From Halieaceae bacterium UBA5085 (lineage in GTDB: Bacteria > Pseudomonadota > Gammaproteobacteria > Pseudomonadales > Halieaceae): a stretch of 64,000 nucleotides of DNA. The position numbers and the translations under genes are program-made. Shown here piece by piece: positions 1 to 8,700 of the stretch. A model generated the notes under the pieces. That model was not told the origin of the DNA, made no database searches, and was given only the letters and a program-made list of their open reading frames with translations. How positions within the stretch are numbered: the first letter of the stretch is position 1; each line of letters opens with the position of its first letter. The DNA lies in the NCBI GenBank assembly GCA_002414665.1, contig DIAF01000006.1:109084-173083 (forward strand). The letters are read 5' to 3'.

Positions 1-670
1 GTGGCTGGCGAACCCGAGCCTGATGACGGCCGATGCGGACGCCGAGTATGCGGCCGTGATCGAGATCGATCTGGCCCAGCTGCGCGAGCCGATCGTGTGC
101 GCGCCCAACGACCCGGATGATGCCCGCTTGCTGTCGGACGTCGCCGGCGACAAGGTCGACGAGGTGTTCATTGGCAGCTGCATGACCAACATCGGCCACT
201 TCCGTGCGGCCGGAAAACTGCTCGATCAGCACAAGGGCGGCATCTCCACGCGTATGTGGATATCACCACCTACCCGTATGGACGAGCATCTGCTGATGGA
301 GGAAGGCTACTACAACATCTTCGGCCGCGCGGGGGCCCGCACCGAGATGCCAGGGTGTTCACTGTGTATGGGCAACCAGGCACGGGTCGCACCCAACAGC
401 ACGGTGCTGTCCACGTCGACGCGCAACTTCCCCAACCGCCTCGGTGACGGTGCCAACGTATACCTGACCTCCGCCGAGCTGGCCGCCGTCGGTGCCATCC
501 TGGGTAAACTGCCGACTCCGGAGGAGTACCTGGAGTACGCAAGCCGTCTGGACGCGATGTCATCAGAGATCTACCGCTACATGAACTTCGACCAGATCGT
601 CGAGTTCCAGAAGAGCGCCGAGGAAGGCAAGCGCATCTCAGCGGTACAAATCGATACCGTCTCGGCCTGA
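1..670 (+). CDS. acnB: Aconitate hydratase B, C-terminal part (5' end outside window)
   Basis: Interconverts citrate and isocitrate in the TCA cycle through a [4Fe-4S] cluster in the cytoplasm. The reading frame is open from base 2, so only about the last 220 of roughly 860 residues are here. The segment matches the catalytic domain: the FIGSCMTNIGHFRAAGKLLD stretch and the GCSLCMGNQ stretch supply the three cluster cysteines, followed by the STSTRNFPNRLG active-site region. It ends at a TGA at 668 and is followed by a terminator that it shares with etfA. Confidence 0.97.
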   Translation, partial: WLANPSLMTADADAEYAAVIEIDLAQLREPIVCAPNDPDDARLLSDVAGDKVDEVFIGSCMTNIGHFRAAGKLLDQHKGGISTRMWISPPTRMDEHLLMEEGYYNIFGRAGARTEMPGCSLCMGNQARVAPNSTVLSTSTRNFPNRLGDGANVYLTSAELAAVGAILGKLPTPEEYLEYASRLDAMSSEIYRYMNFDQIVEFQKSAEEGKRISAVQIDTVSA

Positions 671-721
671 GCCTCTTCAACCGGTGCGCGGCCCGCCACA
701 GTGGGCCGCACATCGGGACAC

Positions 722-751
722 AAAAAAGCCGGCAGTTACGCCGGCTTTTTT
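722..751. terminator. Bidirectional intrinsic terminator between acnB and etfA
   Basis: A perfect 12-bp inverted repeat (arms 722-733 and 740-751) starts with six A and ends with six T, with a 6-nt loop. It can therefore stop transcription in both directions, from acnB on the plus strand and from etfBA on the minus strand. Confidence 0.92.
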
Positions 752-785
752 ATTGGCGGAATCCGCCGCGCGTCTTGCGGTGCTA

Positions 786-1715
786 TCAGAGTGCGGACTC
801 CAACTGGGGCAGTGCGTCGAACAGGTCCGCTACCAGGCCATAATCGGCGACCTGGAAGATCGGGGCATCTTCGTCCTTGTTGATCGCAACGATCACTTTG
901 GAGTCCTTCATGCCCGCCAGGTGCTGAATCGCACCGGAGATACCTACGGCAATATACAGGTCTGGCGCGACAATCTTGCCGGTCTGGCCGACTTGCATAT
1001 CGTTGGGCACAAAGCCTGCGTCCACTGCGGCACGTGAGGCACCAATGGCCGCGCCCAGCTTGTCTGCAATGCCTTCGAGCAACTTGAAATTGTCGCCGTT
1101 CTGCATGCCTCGGCCACCAGAAATGACGACCGGAGCAGCGGTCAGCTCAGGGCGATCGGACACCGCGACTTCTTCGCCCACGAAACTGGACAAGCCGGCA
1201 TCGTGCACGGCCGACACGGCCTCGACAGACGCCGACCCCCCTTCAGCCGCTGCCGCGTCAAAGGCGGTGGTGCGCACGGTGATCACCTTGCGCGCGTCGC
1301 TGCTTTGCACAGTGGCAATCACGTTCCCCGCATAAATCGGGCGTTTGAAGGTGTCGGCGGATTCCACCGCGATCACATCGGACACCTGCGCAACGTCCAG
1401 CAGGGCGGCAACGCGAGGCATGATATTCTTGCCATTCGTAGTCGCCGGGGCGACGACGTTGTCATAGCCGGCAGCGACCTCTGCGATCAACAGGCTGACG
1501 TTTTCGGCCAGCTGGTGCTCATAAACGGCGTTGTCGGCAACCAGCACCTTGCCGATTCCGGCAATTTTTGCGGCTTCTTCGCCCACCGCTGCGCAGCCGG
1601 CACCGGCCACAAGGATATCGATGTCGGCACCCAGTGCCTGGGCCGCTGTCACCGCATTAAGGGTGGCCGGCTTCAGGCCGCTGTTGTCGTGCTCTGCAAT
1701 AACGAGTGTACTCAT
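786..1715 (-). CDS. etfA: Electron transfer flavoprotein alpha subunit
   Basis: The FAD-binding subunit of the ETF heterodimer, which takes electrons from acyl-CoA and other dehydrogenases and passes them to ETF-quinone oxidoreductase. The 309-residue length is normal. The C-terminal half carries the ETF-alpha FAD domain, with the SGGRG segment, the [20 protein letters not shown] signature and the [11 protein letters not shown] motif. Its ATG overlaps the proper etfB stop as ATGA, so the two genes are translationally coupled. The partner ETF-QO gene is nearby and divergent. Confidence 0.96.
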   Translation of the reverse strand: MSTLVIAEHDNSGLKPATLNAVTAAQALGADIDILVAGAGCAAVGEEAAKIAGIGKVLVADNAVYEHQLAENVSLLIAEVAAGYDNVVAPATTNGKNIMPRVAALLDVAQVSDVIAVESADTFKRPIYAGNVIATVQSSDARKVITVRTTAFDAAAAEGGSASVEAVSAVHDAGLSSFVGEEVAVSDRPELTAAPVVISGGRGMQNGDNFKLLEGIADKLGAAIGASRAAVDAGFVPNDMQVGQTGKIVAPDLYIAVGISGAIQHLAGMKDSKVIVAINKDEDAPIFQVADYGLVADLFDALPQLESAL

Positions 1716-2465
1716 GAGATCACCTTCGCCTCGTTCTTCAATTTGTCGACCAGCTGGGCAACGTCCTCAACCTTGATCCCCGCCTGGCGCTCTGCCGGCG
1801 GCTCTACCCGCAACTGGGTAATGTGGCTGGGTGATTTCGACCCCGAGGTCCGCCGGGCTGAACACGTCCAGCTGCTTCTTTTTCGCCTTCATGATGTTGG
1901 GCAGCGACGCATAGCGCGGCTCGTTCAGGCGCAGGTCCGTGGTGACGATCGCCGGCAGGGTCAGGCTGATGGTCTGCAGGCCGCCATCAACTTCGCGAAC
2001 CACATTAAGTTTATCACCTTCGACCTTGATTTCTGAGGCAAAAGTACCCTGAGGCATATTGGTTAACGCCCCCAGCATCTGCCCTGTCTGGTTGTTGTCA
2101 CCGTCGATGGACTGCTTGCCCAGGATAACCAGTTGCGGCTGCTCTTTTTCCACCACGCCCTTAAGCAGTTTGGCGATCACCAGCGGCTCGATCCGCCCTT
2201 CTGTTTCCACGTGAATGCCACGGTCGGCGCCCAGGGCCAGTGCGGTGCGAATCTGTTCCTGACAGGGCTTTTCACCCACGGAAACAGCGATCACCTCGGT
2301 CGCGACTCCGGCTTCTTTGAGTCTCACCGCCTCTTCAACGGCGATTTCACAGAACGGGTTGATGGCCATCTTGACGTTGTTCAGGTCAACGTCACTGCCA
2401 TCGCCCTTGGCACGGACTTTGACGTTGTAGTCAACGACGCGCTTAACGGCAACAAGAACCTTCAT
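1712..2465 (-). CDS. etfB: Electron transfer flavoprotein beta subunit, frameshifted near its C-terminus
   Basis: Second subunit of ETF, binding AMP. The first ~210 residues are normal ([18 protein letters not shown] start; later the [20 protein letters not shown] motif). After the GVEIT stretch the open frame runs into 20-odd unrelated residues and stops at 1767. Reading one base further along from about 1825-1832 restores the family's usual end: [20 protein letters not shown], then a [10 protein letters not shown] end and a TGA at 1712-1714 that overlaps the etfA start. The extent given is this repaired gene. A one-base insertion (or two-base loss) explains it; sequencing error is likely because ETF-alpha and ETF-QO are intact. 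Confidence 0.88.
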
Positions 2466-2758
2466 AGGATTTCCAATGCTAGTTTCGGGTGGGTTTGCAT
2501 GGGCTGGCGCGCGCCACGCGGGGCGCCGGCCTGTACTCGGGCCGCTATGTTGCCGCCAAAGGCTGTGGAGGTCAAGAGTGTTTCAGCGCGTCCCGGCATG
2601 TGGTGCTGGACAGAAGCAGAGCACAGAGCAACCCCGGTCTTCTGGTTTTTAACCTTTAGAAATTATATACTTGCGCAGCTTTTTTGGCTGGCGTTTGCTT
2701 CTACGCGAAGCAGCCGCAAGCAGCCAACCAGACCCCCGCGAGATCAAAGGAGCCTACC

Positions 2759-4411
2759 GTGGAACGTGAATCAATGGAATTCGATGTAGTGATTGTTGGC
2801 GCGGGGCCTGCGGGTTTGTCTGCCGCCTGCCGCATCATGCAACTCGCACAGGCGCAGGAGCGGGAAGTCACCGTTTGTGTTGTGGAAAAGGGCTCCGAGG
2901 TCGGCGCACACACGCTCTCTGGCGCCGTGCTTGAGCCGCGCGCGCTTGCAGAGCTGTTCCCCGACTGGGCCACCATGGGTGCGCCACTGAATACTGCCGT
3001 CACCCACGACAACTTCTTTTTTTACACCAGTGAGAAGAAGGCCATCAAACTGCCCAACTTCCTTATCCCGAAGCCCACGCACAACGAAGGCAACTTCATT
3101 GTCTCGATGGGTAACGTGTGCCGCTGGCTGGCCGAGCAGGCCGAAAACCTTGGTGTTGAAGTCTACCCCGGGTTCGCCGCCGCCGAGGTTCTCTACCACG
3201 AGGACGGCCGGGTCAAGGGCATCGCGACCGGCGACATGGGTATTGGTGCCGATGGCGAGAAGAAAGACAGCTACACCCCGGGTATGGAACTGCACGCCCG
3301 CTATACCCTGTTCGCGGAAGGCTGCCGGGGCCACCTGGGTAAGCAGCTCATCAGCCGTTTCGGTCTGGATGATGGCAAGGACCCCCAGCACTACGGCATC
3401 GGGATCAAGGAAATCTGGGAAATTCCTGCCGAGCAGCACGAAGAGGGACTGGTGGTGCACGGTCTGGGCTGGCCCCTGAAGGAAAGTGGCGCCAGCGGTG
3501 GCGCGTTCCTGTACCACGCAGAAAACAACCAGGTCTATCTGGGCCTGATCACCGACCTGAACTACAGCAACCCGCACCTGAGCCCGTTCGAAGAATTCCA
3601 GCGCTGGAAGCAGCACCCGGAAACCCTGAAATACATTCAGGGCGGCACGCGGATCAGCTACGGCGCCCGTGCCATTGCCAAGGGCGGCTACAATTCGCTG
3701 CCCAAAATGCATTTCCCGGGTGGTCTGCTGATTGGCTGTGACGCAGGTACACTGAACGCCGTGAAGATCAAAGGCAACCACACCGCCATGAAAAGCGGCC
3801 TGCTCGCCGCTGAGGCCGTGGTCGAAGCACTGGTCCAGGGCGAGTCTGCGCCCGCCGATCTGGAGAGTTATGCCGAACGCGTACGCAACTCCTGGCTGCA
3901 TGAGGAACTCTACACCACGCGTAACTTCAGCGGTTTTATGCACAAATTCGGGTTCATGCTGGGGTCGGCCATGGTGTGGATTGACCAGACTCTGTTCGGC
4001 GGCAAGCTGCCTTTCACGCTGAACGACTCCGTACCCGACTACGCCACCCTGAAACCCGCGAGTGAATGCACCAAGCCCAGCTACCCCAAACCGGACAACA
4101 AGATTACCTTTGACCGGTTGTCTTCCGTGTTCCTGTCCAATACGAACCATGAGGAGGACCAGCCCTGCCACCTCACGCTGATTGACTCCAGCATACCGTT
4201 GGAGAAAAACCTGCCGCTGTACGATGAACCTGCACAGCGCTACTGCCCGGCAGGTGTCTACGAGGTGGTAGAAGATGCGCAGGGACAGCGCTTCCAGATT
4301 AATGCACAGAACTGCGTGCACTGTAAAACCTGTGATATCAAGGATCCTTCACAGAACATTGTCTGGGTTACGCCGGAAGGCTTCGGGGGCCCCACCTACC
4401 CCAACATGTAA
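2759..4411 (+). CDS. Electron transfer flavoprotein-ubiquinone oxidoreductase (ETF-QO)
   Basis: Membrane-associated FAD and [4Fe-4S] enzyme that reoxidises ETF and reduces ubiquinone. An in-frame ATG exists at 2684, but the GTG at 2759 is preceded by AAAGGAG at 2746-2752 with 6-nt spacing and gives the family N-terminus (VERESMEFDVVIVGAGPAG), 550 residues in all. The N-terminal Rossmann GxGxxG binds FAD. A C-terminal ferredoxin-like segment has a YCPAGVYEV cysteine plus a CVHCKTC cluster. The protein ends with the typical GGPTYPNM. It is divergent from etfBA across a 293-bp spacer that must hold both promoters. Confidence 0.96.
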   Translation: MERESMEFDVVIVGAGPAGLSAACRIMQLAQAQEREVTVCVVEKGSEVGAHTLSGAVLEPRALAELFPDWATMGAPLNTAVTHDNFFFYTSEKKAIKLPNFLIPKPTHNEGNFIVSMGNVCRWLAEQAENLGVEVYPGFAAAEVLYHEDGRVKGIATGDMGIGADGEKKDSYTPGMELHARYTLFAEGCRGHLGKQLISRFGLDDGKDPQHYGIGIKEIWEIPAEQHEEGLVVHGLGWPLKESGASGGAFLYHAENNQVYLGLITDLNYSNPHLSPFEEFQRWKQHPETLKYIQGGTRISYGARAIAKGGYNSLPKMHFPGGLLIGCDAGTLNAVKIKGNHTAMKSGLLAAEAVVEALVQGESAPADLESYAERVRNSWLHEELYTTRNFSGFMHKFGFMLGSAMVWIDQTLFGGKLPFTLNDSVPDYATLKPASECTKPSYPKPDNKITFDRLSSVFLSNTNHEEDQPCHLTLIDSSIPLEKNLPLYDEPAQRYCPAGVYEVVEDAQGQRFQINAQNCVHCKTCDIKDPSQNIVWVTPEGFGGPTYPNM

Positions 4412-4427
4412 CCCTGCAGGCAACACC

Positions 4428-4462
4428 TCCCGCTACGGTAGCTCGTGTCTACTGTAGCGGGA
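4428..4462. other. Inverted repeat between the convergent ETF-QO and DUF1285 genes
   Basis: Perfect 9-bp arms (4428-4436 and 4454-4462) with a 17-nt loop sit between the ETF-QO stop and the last codons of the DUF1285 gene. The repeat could fold in either transcript. No T-run follows on either strand, so it is not a standard intrinsic terminator; it may serve as a 3'-end stabiliser. Confidence 0.4.
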
Positions 4463-4973
4463 ACCAGACCCCGGCGCTCTGAACCTGCAGCCGCCCGTCA
4501 CGTTCTTCTGCACTCTCCACCAGACGGTACCAGGCCGCGCGTGTCAGCACCGCGCTCAGGCCGTGCGGCAGATGAAGTGCGGCGACACCCCCCAGGGCAG
4601 GTTCCAGGAACAGGGCATGGTCAGCGTTTATGGCCGTTTCAACGCCGGTGTTCAAACGGGCGTACAAGGTATCATCGCGACGGTTGATCTCAGTCACCAC
4701 CAGAGGGTGCAACTCAACCTGAATGCGCCACTTTTCGACAGGGGTCACGAGGTAATAGTCGCCGTCATCCTCGCGCCGCAAAATACTGGCAAACAGCGCT
4801 ACCAGTGGCTCGCGCCGGATACGGCCGCCCTCGTGATACCAGCTGCCATCTGCAGCAATACGTATATCGATATCACCCGACAGCGGCGGATGCCAGCGCT
4901 CCAGTGGCGGAGGCGACTTCTGCGAAGCAACGGGCACGCTGCCCGCCAAGGACTCAAGCCTGTCCGTCACCAC
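4449..4973 (-). CDS. DUF1285 domain-containing protein
   Basis: A 174-residue soluble protein matching the DUF1285 family: PPPLERWHPPLSGDIDIRIA near residue 22, then DGSWYHEGGRIRREPLVALF and YYLVTPVEKWRI. The family is common in gammaproteobacteria and has a two-barrel fold of unproven function. It is the last gene of the ppiD-serA-DUF1285 minus-strand run, 19 nt after the dehydrogenase. No catalytic residues can be assigned. Confidence 0.88.
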   Translation of the reverse strand: MVTDRLESLAGSVPVASQKSPPPLERWHPPLSGDIDIRIAADGSWYHEGGRIRREPLVALFASILRREDDGDYYLVTPVEKWRIQVELHPLVVTEINRRDDTLYARLNTGVETAINADHALFLEPALGGVAALHLPHGLSAVLTRAAWYRLVESAEERDGRLQVQSAGVWFPLQ

Positions 4974-4992
4974 GGCACCCCGCGGTACTGCA

Positions 4993-6168
4993 TCAGGGAA
5001 TCACCCTGACATTGATGACGCCCTCCAGAGCACGCATCGAGGCCAGGCTGGACTCGGCCGGACAGATATCCATGTCAATAAGATTGTAGGCGATGTTGTC
5101 GCGGCTTTTATTGAGCATATCGACAACGTTGATATTCAGCTCTGCCAGAATCGACAACACACTGCCAAGAATTTTGGGCACGTTGGTGTTGGTGACCGCC
5201 AGACGGCAACCCCCTGCCCGCTCCAACTGCAGCGTAGGAAAGTTAACTGCGTTGCGAATGTTGCCGTTCTCGAGAAAATCACGCAATTGGTCGGCGGCCA
5301 TGATCGCGCAGTTGTCCTCCGCCTCGTCCGTACTGGCACCGATGTGCGGCATCAACACCGCATTCTTGCGACCAATCAGGGCGGGGCTGGGGAAGTCAGC
5401 GATATACTTGCGCAGGAGGCCCTGGTCGAGTGCGGCCAACAGCGCGCTCTCGTCAACGATCTCCTGGCGAGCAAAATTCAGCAGACAGCCATGCGCGGGC
5501 ATCGCGGCGAACAATTCGGCGTTCACCAACCCGCGCGTCGACTCCAGTGCGGGAAGATGCAAGGTCACGTAGTCGCTGCGGGAAAACAGTGCGGTCAGCG
5601 AGTCCGCCTTGCGCACCTGGCTGGACAAACGCCACGCCGCCTCCACCGACAACGCCGGATCGTAGCCGATCACGTCCATGCCAAGAGTCAGGGCCATATC
5701 GGCAACCAGTGAACCGATTGCGCCCAGTCCAACCACGCCCAGTGTTTTTCCCCGCAGTTCGTTGCCCTTGAAGTGTTTCTTGTTGGCTTCGAGCGTCTTG
5801 TTGAGCTCTGCAGTGTCCGTGATGCCGGCGAGCCCGGAAACGTATTCCAGCCCCTCCACCACCCCTCGGGACCCCAGCAACAGCCCCGCGGCCACCAACT
5901 CCTTGACCGCATTGGCGTTGGCACCGGGGGAGTTGAACACGGGGATGCCGCGCTGGGTACAGTCTGCGACGGGAATGTTGTTTACCCCCGCCCCGGCACG
6001 GGCAATCGCCAGCACGCTGTCGGCAATATCGGCCGCTTGTAACTTGTGGCTGCGCAGGAGAATGGCATCGGGGTGAGCAAACTCACTGGCAATCTCGTAG
6101 GCGTCTCGAGGCAGGCGCTCGAGGCCCTTCAGGGAAATCTGGTTAAGGGTAAGAATACGTCGGGCCAT
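4993..6168 (-). CDS. serA: D-3-phosphoglycerate dehydrogenase-type 2-hydroxyacid dehydrogenase with ACT domain
   Basis: Probably catalyses the first step of serine synthesis, NAD-dependent oxidation of 3-phosphoglycerate. In 391 residues it shows a substrate-binding half (RAGAGVNNIP, FNSPGANANAVKEL), an NAD-binding Rossmann fold (GVVGLGAIGS, near residue 145), the late catalytic region with HIGASTDEAEDN, and a C-terminal ACT domain (TNTNVPKILGSVLSILAELN) expected to bind serine for feedback control. It is shorter than the four-domain SerA enzymes and resembles the E. coli-type layout. The symbol is by family; substrate is not proven by sequence. Confidence 0.85.
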   Translation of the reverse strand: MARRILTLNQISLKGLERLPRDAYEIASEFAHPDAILLRSHKLQAADIADSVLAIARAGAGVNNIPVADCTQRGIPVFNSPGANANAVKELVAAGLLLGSRGVVEGLEYVSGLAGITDTAELNKTLEANKKHFKGNELRGKTLGVVGLGAIGSLVADMALTLGMDVIGYDPALSVEAAWRLSSQVRKADSLTALFSRSDYVTLHLPALESTRGLVNAELFAAMPAHGCLLNFARQEIVDESALLAALDQGLLRKYIADFPSPALIGRKNAVLMPHIGASTDEAEDNCAIMAADQLRDFLENGNIRNAVNFPTLQLERAGGCRLAVTNTNVPKILGSVLSILAELNINVVDMLNKSRDNIAYNLIDMDICPAESSLASMRALEGVINVRVIP

Positions 6169-6205
6169 GATCCAGCAGGTGTCCTTGTCAGTAGGTCAAT
6201 GTGCT

Positions 6206-8086
6206 TTAAAGCACGGTGATGTCCGCGTCTGCGCGAAGGCCCTGCTCGTGCTCGACCTGCAACAGTGCACCAAACTCACTGCCAATGCGCTGTCGCAAGC
6301 CGCTCTCCTGCTCCGGCGCCAGACTGGCCAGGGAGCCCGCCTGCACACGGACAAGTTGCAGCACCCGCGCGTCACCCGAGGCATCAATCACATAGTCGGC
6401 TATCGGGCTATCAGCCGGGGCAGGCAAACTGAATGCACGCTGTAACACCGCAGGGGGCACGGCGCGGCTGTTTCGCAGGGCACCAAGCTCTACCTGCCAT
6501 TCCACGTTTTCACGGGCCGCTAGCGCTTCTATGCTCTGCTCCCCGGACTGCAGCTCCGCTACGGCCTGGGCCGCCGCGTTCTCCAGTGCCTCACGGGCAC
6601 GCTCGCGTGTGATACTGCGCACGATTTCATCCCGCACGTCTTCCAGGGGCTGCAACTCGGGCTTGTTGTGTTCCTGGACGTGTACGGCGACAAACCGGTC
6701 GCCGCCCAGTTCCAGCACCTCACTGTTATGGCCCAGTTCCAGAACATCTTCAGAGAAAGCGGCGCGCAGTACCGCAGGATCCGCCAGCGGTCCGTCACGC
6801 TGCTCGCGTGTAACAGGCCCCGCGCGTTGCACTTCCAGCCCCAATTCCTGCGCCGGCGCCCGGAGGCTGTCGGCCGTGAAGGCGATATCGCGAAGCTCCT
6901 CGACTGCCAGCAGCAGCGCCACACGCGCGTCGCGCTCCTGAAGACTCGCTTCAAGCTCGGGGCGCAGTTCGTCAAAGCTTGGCGCATCGGAATCCCGACG
7001 CTCGGTAACCATCAGGATGTGTGTACCTGCATCCGTCTCCACGGGGTCCGAGACCGCATTGACCTCCAGCGCCGCGATCGCCTCCTCCATCTCAGGAGGG
7101 AAGGCATCACCCGCCGAGAAGCCGAGGTCGCCTCCATTGCCCGCGGAACCTATATCGTCTGAACGCTCCGCCGCAACATCGGCAAACGCCCTGCCCGCAG
7201 CGAGCTCTTCCCGAACCGTGGCGATGCGCGCGGCGAAGTCGGCCTCCGACTCCCCGCCCGCGCGCTGCAACAGTATGTGCGAGACACGGTTCTCCGTCTG
7301 ATACTGGTAGCTGTCGAGGCGTATCCGATACTCTTCCTGGAGTGCCGCGTCATCAACCGGTTGACGAAAATCGTCCAGTGTCAGCTCGACGTAATCGAGC
7401 ACTACGGACTCCGGCGTCATGAAGCGAGACTCGTTCTCGCGATAAAACGCCTCAAGGTCCGCCTCGCCGACCTCCACTGCTTCAAGATAAGGCGCCAGAG
7501 GCAGGGTCAGGTAGCGGACATCCCGCTGCTCTGCAAGCACCTTCGCGGCAAGAGCGAGTTCGGCAGGGGTCGCAAAATCACTACCCGCCAGGCCGGCACG
7601 CACCTGCCCGAGCACCAGGTCATCCCGCAGCGCACTCTTGAAGGATGCTGGCGTGAATCCGGCCGAGGCCAGCAGGCTCTTGTACATCTCGGGAGAGAAC
7701 TCACCATCCAGTTGGAACTGCCCCATGCCGGCAATTACGGCACCAAGCTCAGCCTCCGACACCGTCAGGCCCATTTCGCGCGCCGATTGCATGAGCAATT
7801 TGCGTGACACAATGCCCTCCATCGCCTGGGCACTCAGCCGCTGCTCATCCAGCATTGCCGGGTCGAGATTCTCACCCATCATGGCAATCAGCTGGCGTCG
7901 CTGTGTGTCCACGGCCTGCTGCAGCTCCACGGGACTCACGGCCTCACCGTTTACCTCGGCAACGGTACTACCGCCACCGCCCAGGAGAATGGACTCGATG
8001 CCGAACAGCGCAAAGGAGATAACGATCAACCCGATAACGACCTTGGCGGCAGTTCCCTGGGTAGTCTTGCGGATATCCTGAAGCAT
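6206..8086 (-). CDS. ppiD: Periplasmic folding chaperone PpiD, SurA/parvulin family
   Basis: Inner-membrane-anchored chaperone that helps newly secreted proteins leave the Sec translocon. The 626 residues fit PpiD: a short cytoplasmic start (MLQDIRKTTQGTAAK), one membrane anchor (residues ~17-36, VVIGLIVISFALFGIESILL), a SurA-like N-terminal chaperone domain, and a central parvulin domain (about 260-370; VSHILLQ, GGDLGFSAGDAFPPEMEEAI, GTHILMVTERR). It lies downstream of hupB, the order found in E. coli (lon-hupB-ppiD). Confidence 0.94.
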   Translation of the reverse strand: MLQDIRKTTQGTAAKVVIGLIVISFALFGIESILLGGGGSTVAEVNGEAVSPVELQQAVDTQRRQLIAMMGENLDPAMLDEQRLSAQAMEGIVSRKLLMQSAREMGLTVSEAELGAVIAGMGQFQLDGEFSPEMYKSLLASAGFTPASFKSALRDDLVLGQVRAGLAGSDFATPAELALAAKVLAEQRDVRYLTLPLAPYLEAVEVGEADLEAFYRENESRFMTPESVVLDYVELTLDDFRQPVDDAALQEEYRIRLDSYQYQTENRVSHILLQRAGGESEADFAARIATVREELAAGRAFADVAAERSDDIGSAGNGGDLGFSAGDAFPPEMEEAIAALEVNAVSDPVETDAGTHILMVTERRDSDAPSFDELRPELEASLQERDARVALLLAVEELRDIAFTADSLRAPAQELGLEVQRAGPVTREQRDGPLADPAVLRAAFSEDVLELGHNSEVLELGGDRFVAVHVQEHNKPELQPLEDVRDEIVRSITRERAREALENAAAQAVAELQSGEQSIEALAARENVEWQVELGALRNSRAVPPAVLQRAFSLPAPADSPIADYVIDASGDARVLQLVRVQAGSLASLAPEQESGLRQRIGSEFGALLQVEHEQGLRADADITVL

Positions 8087-8109
8087 GGTGTTTTCCGTTC
8101 CTTAGCAAC

Positions 8110-8133
8110 AAAAAAGCGCACTCGTGAGTGCGC
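8110..8133 (-). terminator. Intrinsic terminator of hupB
   Basis: On the minus strand an 8-bp GC-rich inverted repeat (8116-8133) is followed by six T (A at 8110-8115 on the plus strand). It lies 79 nt after the hupB stop and before ppiD, so hupB is mainly its own transcript. Confidence 0.88.
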
Positions 8134-8211
8134 CTTTCCCTGAACCGTTACCGGTGCACAGGCAAGTGAGGCGCGTCGTGAGCGAACGCCGAACCTGCCA
8201 GTTACTGCAAC

Positions 8212-8487
8212 TCAGCCGTTGACGGCATCCTTGAGTGCCTTGCCAGGTTTGAAGCCGGGCACATTGGAGGCTTTGATCTGAATGGTCTGGCCAGTTTGCG
8301 GGTTGCGGCCCTCGCGAGCAGCGCGCGCTTTTACCGCGAAGGTGCCAAAGCCCACCAAGGTGACCTGGTCGCCTTTTTTCAGGGCTTGCGTAATGCTGTC
8401 TACAACAGCGTCGAGCGCGCGTCCGGCGGAAGCCTTGGGCAGATCAGCAGCGGCAGCAATGGCGTCAATGAGTTCAGTCTTGTTCAC
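8212..8487 (-). CDS. hupB: DNA-binding protein HU-beta
   Basis: Small nucleoid protein that bends DNA. Its 91 residues show the [11 protein letters not shown] start, the [20 protein letters not shown] beta-arm with the conserved RNPQTG tip, and the [15 protein letters not shown] end. The position between lon and ppiD is canonical. The ~210 nt upstream of the start (8488-8700) up to the lon stop hold no gene and should carry its promoter. Confidence 0.97.
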   Translation of the reverse strand: MNKTELIDAIAAAADLPKASAGRALDAVVDSITQALKKGDQVTLVGFGTFAVKARAAREGRNPQTGQTIQIKASNVPGFKPGKALKDAVNG

Positions 8488-8700
8488 AGGTATCCCCTTG
8501 GAATGTTATCTGGCTGTAAGTGTGGTATTTTTGGCCGCAATACGAAGCGGGCAATTCATGGTGCGGCAGGCGAGCAACCGCATGTGATTCCAGTTGCTAC
8601 TGCGGGCCCCTCCCGATGCCAAGAGCGAAGAGAAGCGCACTGAATTCAGGGAGCTGACTGTATACCAGAGCCGAGTTGGCGGTCAACCGGCTCCCGGCTT

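Noticed and set aside
2771..4321. 516-codon minus-strand ORF opposite ETF-QO
   Set aside because: It has no recognisable domain and is the mirror of a well-conserved gene; a long antisense frame is expected in GC-rich coding DNA.
4428..4462. Hairpin as an intrinsic terminator of ETF-QO or DUF1285
   Set aside because: No T-run on either strand; kept only as an inverted repeat.
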